Position numbers and translations under genes: made by a program. The notes beneath the pieces were generated by a model, which ran no database searches, was not told where the DNA came from, and saw only the letters and a program-made list of their open reading frames with translations. Of a DNA stretch of 9,980 nucleotides, positions 7,254 through 9,980 are shown piece by piece. Each line of letters begins with the position of its first letter. Positions within the stretch are counted from its first letter, which is position 1. This DNA is from Clostridia bacterium (GTDB taxonomy: Bacteria; Bacillota; Clostridia; Monoglobales; Firm-18). The DNA lies in assembly GCA_017408205.1 (NCBI GenBank), contig JAFQVC010000058.1:1-9980 (forward strand). Direction: 5' to 3'.

Positions 7254-7270
7254 TTGAAAATTATTTTCAT
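7254..7270. promoter_or_regulatory. Operator copy 2 for the RpiR-type regulator
   Basis: An identical copy of the 17 bases at 7176-7192, 78 bp away centre to centre. It starts exactly at the -35 box of the plus-strand promoter (TTGAAA, 7254-7259) and covers most of the spacer, so a bound protein would block RNA polymerase. The 78-bp distance, about seven and a half turns of DNA, is compatible with either independent binding or looping. Confidence 0.8.
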
Positions 7271-7282
7271 ATATGATAAAAT
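7254..7282 (+). promoter_or_regulatory. Promoter of the isomerase/FAD-oxidoreductase operon
   Basis: TTGAAA (7254-7259), a 17-bp spacer, and TAAAAT (7277-7282) preceded by TGA, an extended -10. The predicted start is near 7289, leaving an AT-rich leader of about 55 bases before the ATG at 7344. The leader holds a degenerate third palindrome (7308-7322) but no obvious riboswitch. Confidence 0.75.
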
Positions 7283-7343
7283 ATAATCAAATATTGCATT
7301 TTTAAAATGAAAATATATTTCGTTTACACAAGGGGGCTAAATA

Positions 7344-8744
7344 ATGTTGGATTTCAAGGTTAAAATTGGTCTTGTTCCTGATGTTCGTGACTTGTTTGAC
7401 TTCGCAACACGAAAAGGTATTTTCGAACCTGCAAAGGGTGTCGAAAACAAAGACAAAGTCCTTAAGTACATTAAGGAAAATTTTGCCGATGACATTACAG
7501 AGTTTTGTGATCTGGAATGGCTTAACGAATTAGGGGTTGTTTATAAAAACTCCGATTGCGACAAAGTGTGTGACTATTTAAAGGAGCAGAAAGTTGACGC
7601 AATATTTATTATCAACTGCAATTTCGGTAACGAAGAAGTATGCGGACAGATTGCAAAGAAAATGGGACTTCCCGTTCTTTTATGGGGACCTCAGGATATG
7701 GTTTTTGAAGAAAACGGTCAGAGATATACTGACGCACAGTGCGGTCTGTTTGCAATAAGCAAGCAGTTAAGAAGATACAAAGTTCCTTTTTCTTACATAG
7801 AAAACTGTCCTGTGGAAAGTGACATTTTCAAAGATGGATTTAATAAGTTTTTAAAAGTAGTAACTATGATTAAAAACTTTAAAAACTTAAATGTTGTGCA
7901 GGTGGGTACACGCCTTACACCCTTTAAAAGCGTTATGTATAACGAACTGGAACTTACTGAAAAGTTTGGAATTAACGTAAACAACTACAATATGGCTCAG
8001 GTTGAAGCAAAATTCAAAAAGTGCTTTACTGAAAAACAGGATGTTTTAAAACAGGAAGTAATTGAACTTAAAGAAAAGTATGACACAGCAGGACTTGACG
8101 AGGAAACACTTCTTAAAATGATGAACTTTGTTCACGTTTACAAAGAGATTTTCCAAGACACAGGTGCAAGTGTCCTTTCAAGCGAATGCTGGACAGCAAT
8201 GCCCCTTGCATTTGGTGCAAACCCCTGCCTGGCTATGAGTATTCTGTACGATATGGGTTACATTGTTACCTGTGAATCAGACGTTCACGGTGCAATTACA
8301 AACGCGCTTTTAACCTGTGCATCACGGGGAAAAGAAGCAACAACTTTCGGGGAATTCACAGTAAGACATCCCGAAAATAAAAATGCGGAACTGTTGTGGC
8401 ATTGCGGACCGTTCCCCTATTCTGTAAAAGACAAAAATTCAAAAGCGAAACTATTTAATACAAAACCAAGTTTCAAAGCGAAAGACGGGCAATATACTAT
8501 TGCACGTTTCCAGGGTGACAACGGCAACTACACTTTGCTTGGAGGCAACTTCAAAACTGTAGATGGTCCTGTTACTTTTGGTACTTATATGTGGGCAGAA
8601 TTCAAAGACTGGGCAAAAGTTGAGAGAAAAATGATTGAAGGGCCCTACATACACCACATGAGCGAAATATACGGGGATTACAAGGAAGTACTGGAAGAAT
8701 TCTGTAAATTCGTTCCCGGACTTACATTTGACCCTGTAGAATAA
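7344..8744 (+). CDS. L-fucose/L-arabinose isomerase-fold protein, substrate unknown (COG2407-like)
   Basis: A 466-residue cytosolic protein of the superfamily of metal-dependent aldose-ketose isomerases that includes FucI and AraA. It is shorter than FucI (about 590) and close to AraA (about 500) but unlike either in detail, so a precise substrate is not claimed. The N-terminal half is a series of alpha/beta segments with LPVLLWGPQD (about 112-121), as in the family's nucleotide-like folds. Candidate metal-site residues lie in the C-terminal half: Glu281 in SSECW, Glu311/Asp313 and His315 in CESDVHGA, His353 in LWHCGPFPYS and His437/His438 in YIHHMSE. Their order matches the Glu/Asp-or-Glu/His pattern of the superfamily. 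ATG start with AGGGGG about seven bases upstream. It is first in a plus-strand operon under the twin-operator promoter and is followed after 22 nt by an FAD oxidoreductase, suggesting a sugar isomerization plus oxidation route. Confidence 0.8.
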   Translation: MLDFKVKIGLVPDVRDLFDFATRKGIFEPAKGVENKDKVLKYIKENFADDITEFCDLEWLNELGVVYKNSDCDKVCDYLKEQKVDAIFIINCNFGNEEVCGQIAKKMGLPVLLWGPQDMVFEENGQRYTDAQCGLFAISKQLRRYKVPFSYIENCPVESDIFKDGFNKFLKVVTMIKNFKNLNVVQVGTRLTPFKSVMYNELELTEKFGINVNNYNMAQVEAKFKKCFTEKQDVLKQEVIELKEKYDTAGLDEETLLKMMNFVHVYKEIFQDTGASVLSSECWTAMPLAFGANPCLAMSILYDMGYIVTCESDVHGAITNALLTCASRGKEATTFGEFTVRHPENKNAELLWHCGPFPYSVKDKNSKAKLFNTKPSFKAKDGQYTIARFQGDNGNYTLLGGNFKTVDGPVTFGTYMWAEFKDWAKVERKMIEGPYIHHMSEIYGDYKEVLEEFCKFVPGLTFDPVE

Positions 8745-8766
8745 TAAAGAAAGAAGGTAAAAGAAA

Positions 8767-9980
8767 ATGACAGATTTTTTATTTGATGTGATTGCAACTG
8801 AACTTGAGGATGCAGTCGGAAGAGAAAACTGCTCCACAAGAACAATAGACAAAATAGCACACAGTGTTGACTATTTCTGGCTTTCAAGAATGTGGGCAGA
8901 CAGAGGCTTAAGAATGCCTGAGGGCGACTTTATAGTTGCACCTAAAGACGCAAAAGAAGTTTCAGCAGTATTAAAAATTGCCAACTACTATAAAATTCCC
9001 GTTACAACATGGGGTGCAGGCGGCGGTACACAAGGCGGCGCAATCCCTGTATGCGGCGGTATCGTACTTGATACAAAAAGAATGAATAAAATTTACGACT
9101 TAAACGAACAGGGTATGTACATAGAATGCGGCACAGGTGCAATTTACAAGCACCTTGAATGGGCAGCAAACGAAAAGGGCTATGCTACAATGCACTACCC
9201 CTCCTCTCTTACCTGTTCAACAGTAGGCGGATTTTTAGCACACAGAGGTATCGGCGTATCCTCAACAAAATACGGGAAAATTGACGATATGGTTTTGCAG
9301 ATGGAAGTTGTTCTTCCAAACGGTGACATTATCGAAACATCACCTGCACCAAAACATGCAGCAGGACCTGACTTAAACCAGATTTTCATTGGTTCAGAGG
9401 GTACTCTTGGTGTTATGACAAAAGCACAGATGAGAATTTACGAACAGCCTGAATCAAGACAGTTCCGTGGCTTCTTGTTCCACAATATGACAGACGCTTT
9501 TAACGCAGGAAGAGAATTACTTCAAAAATTCAAGCCGTCAGTTATGCGTCTGTATGACGAAGCAGAAACAGTTTCTTTAATCAAGAAAATCGTAGGCGTT
9601 GAGAAAAAAGGCGCATTTATGAATATTGCAATTGAGGGCGTAAAGGAAATAGCAGACCTTGAAATGAAGATTTTGCTTGAAACTTTTGCAAAATACGGCG
9701 CTGAAGACTTAGGCGGAGAATACGGAGAAAAATGGTGGAAAGAAAAAATCACCTTCTTCTATCCCGGACATATGATGGACATTCCTCAGTGCTTTGGTAC
9801 AATGGATACTATTGCACCTTATGACAAAATTGAAAAGATTTACTGGGCTATGAAAGATGCAATTGAAACTAACTTCCCACAGGCGAAATTTATTGCTCAC
9901 TTCTCACACTGGTACGAATGGGGTTGTATGATTTATGACCGCTTTATCGTTGACGGTGACAAAGTTCCGCAAGATCCTCA
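8767..9980 (+). CDS. FAD-binding oxidoreductase (PCMH/GlcD-AGPS-like), 3' end beyond the window
   Basis: The first 404 residues are present and open to the window edge. FAD-binding type 4 (PCMH) domain: FIVAPKDAKEVSAVLKIAN (from 55), the pyrophosphate loop WGAGGGTQGGAIP (82-94), HYPSSLTCSTVGGFLAHRGIG (within 143-163), SSTKYGKIDDMV (165-176) and FIGSEGTLGVMTKAQM (from 207). The next part, from about residue 255 (MRLYDEAET) to HFSHWYEWGCMIYDRF near 385-400, resembles the FAD-linked oxidase C-terminal domain of glycolate oxidase GlcD, D-lactate dehydrogenase and alkyldihydroxyacetonephosphate synthase. The histidine-rich end seen in that last group would lie outside the window. It probably oxidises a hydroxyl of a sugar or hydroxy acid; the electron acceptor is unknown. 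ATG start with GAAGGT eight bases upstream; 22 nt after the isomerase-fold gene, so same transcript. Confidence 0.85.
   Translation, partial: MTDFLFDVIATELEDAVGRENCSTRTIDKIAHSVDYFWLSRMWADRGLRMPEGDFIVAPKDAKEVSAVLKIANYYKIPVTTWGAGGGTQGGAIPVCGGIVLDTKRMNKIYDLNEQGMYIECGTGAIYKHLEWAANEKGYATMHYPSSLTCSTVGGFLAHRGIGVSSTKYGKIDDMVLQMEVVLPNGDIIETSPAPKHAAGPDLNQIFIGSEGTLGVMTKAQMRIYEQPESRQFRGFLFHNMTDAFNAGRELLQKFKPSVMRLYDEAETVSLIKKIVGVEKKGAFMNIAIEGVKEIADLEMKILLETFAKYGAEDLGGEYGEKWWKEKITFFYPGHMMDIPQCFGTMDTIAPYDKIEKIYWAMKDAIETNFPQAKFIAHFSHWYEWGCMIYDRFIVDGDKVPQDP

Noticed and set aside
7344..8744. Naming the isomerase-fold gene fucI or araA
   Set aside because: It is much shorter than FucI, and the sequence around the metal-site candidates is not that of typical AraA; only superfamily membership is supported.
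8451..8852. 133-codon minus-strand frame across the junction of the isomerase-fold and FAD genes
   Set aside because: It overlaps the conserved ends of two well-supported genes and has no ribosome binding site.

Overview
The window looks like a piece of chromosome from a low-GC, anaerobe-type Firmicute, most likely an uncultured Clostridia (Eubacteriales) member. The reasons are AT-rich intergenic DNA, strong GGAGG-type ribosome binding sites, the roughly 1,230-residue single-chain clostridial type of PurL, meso-diaminopimelate D-dehydrogenase (Ddh) and an RpiR-type sugar regulator. This placement is inferred from protein family types and composition, not from a search. No mobile element, CRISPR array, rRNA or tRNA is visible.

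Left two thirds (about 6260 down to 100, all on the minus strand): a compact operon read right to left, consisting of a 119-residue zinc-ribbon protein, purL (TTG start), ddh and a GMP synthase gene that encodes only the ATP pyrophosphatase/dimerization part. Gaps are 25, 26 and 18 nt, each gene has its own ribosome binding site, and a 12-bp hairpin terminator lies just past guaA. The operon joins a middle step of de novo purine synthesis and the last GMP step with one-step meso-DAP formation for lysine and peptidoglycan. At the far left, a perfect dyad overlying a TTGACA box, then a Shine-Dalgarno sequence and a GTG codon, suggest the first codons of another minus-strand gene.

Centre (6299-7343): an rpiR-family regulator gene on the minus strand with its own intrinsic terminator, and a 182-bp divergent promoter region. 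Two identical 17-bp copies of a palindrome of the form TGAAA-N5-TTTCA sit there. One covers the -35 box and spacer of the plus-strand promoter; the other lies at the predicted start point of the regulator's own promoter. This is a clear autoregulated divergent switch.

Right third (7344 to the end, plus strand): a 466-residue protein of the L-fucose/L-arabinose isomerase fold superfamily (COG2407-like), followed after 22 nt by an FAD-binding (PCMH/GlcD/AGPS-like) oxidoreductase cut off by the window edge. Together with the RpiR regulator, which usually senses a sugar phosphate through a SIS domain, this looks like the start of a carbohydrate-use operon whose substrate cannot be read from the sequence. 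It is the least conventional part of the window.
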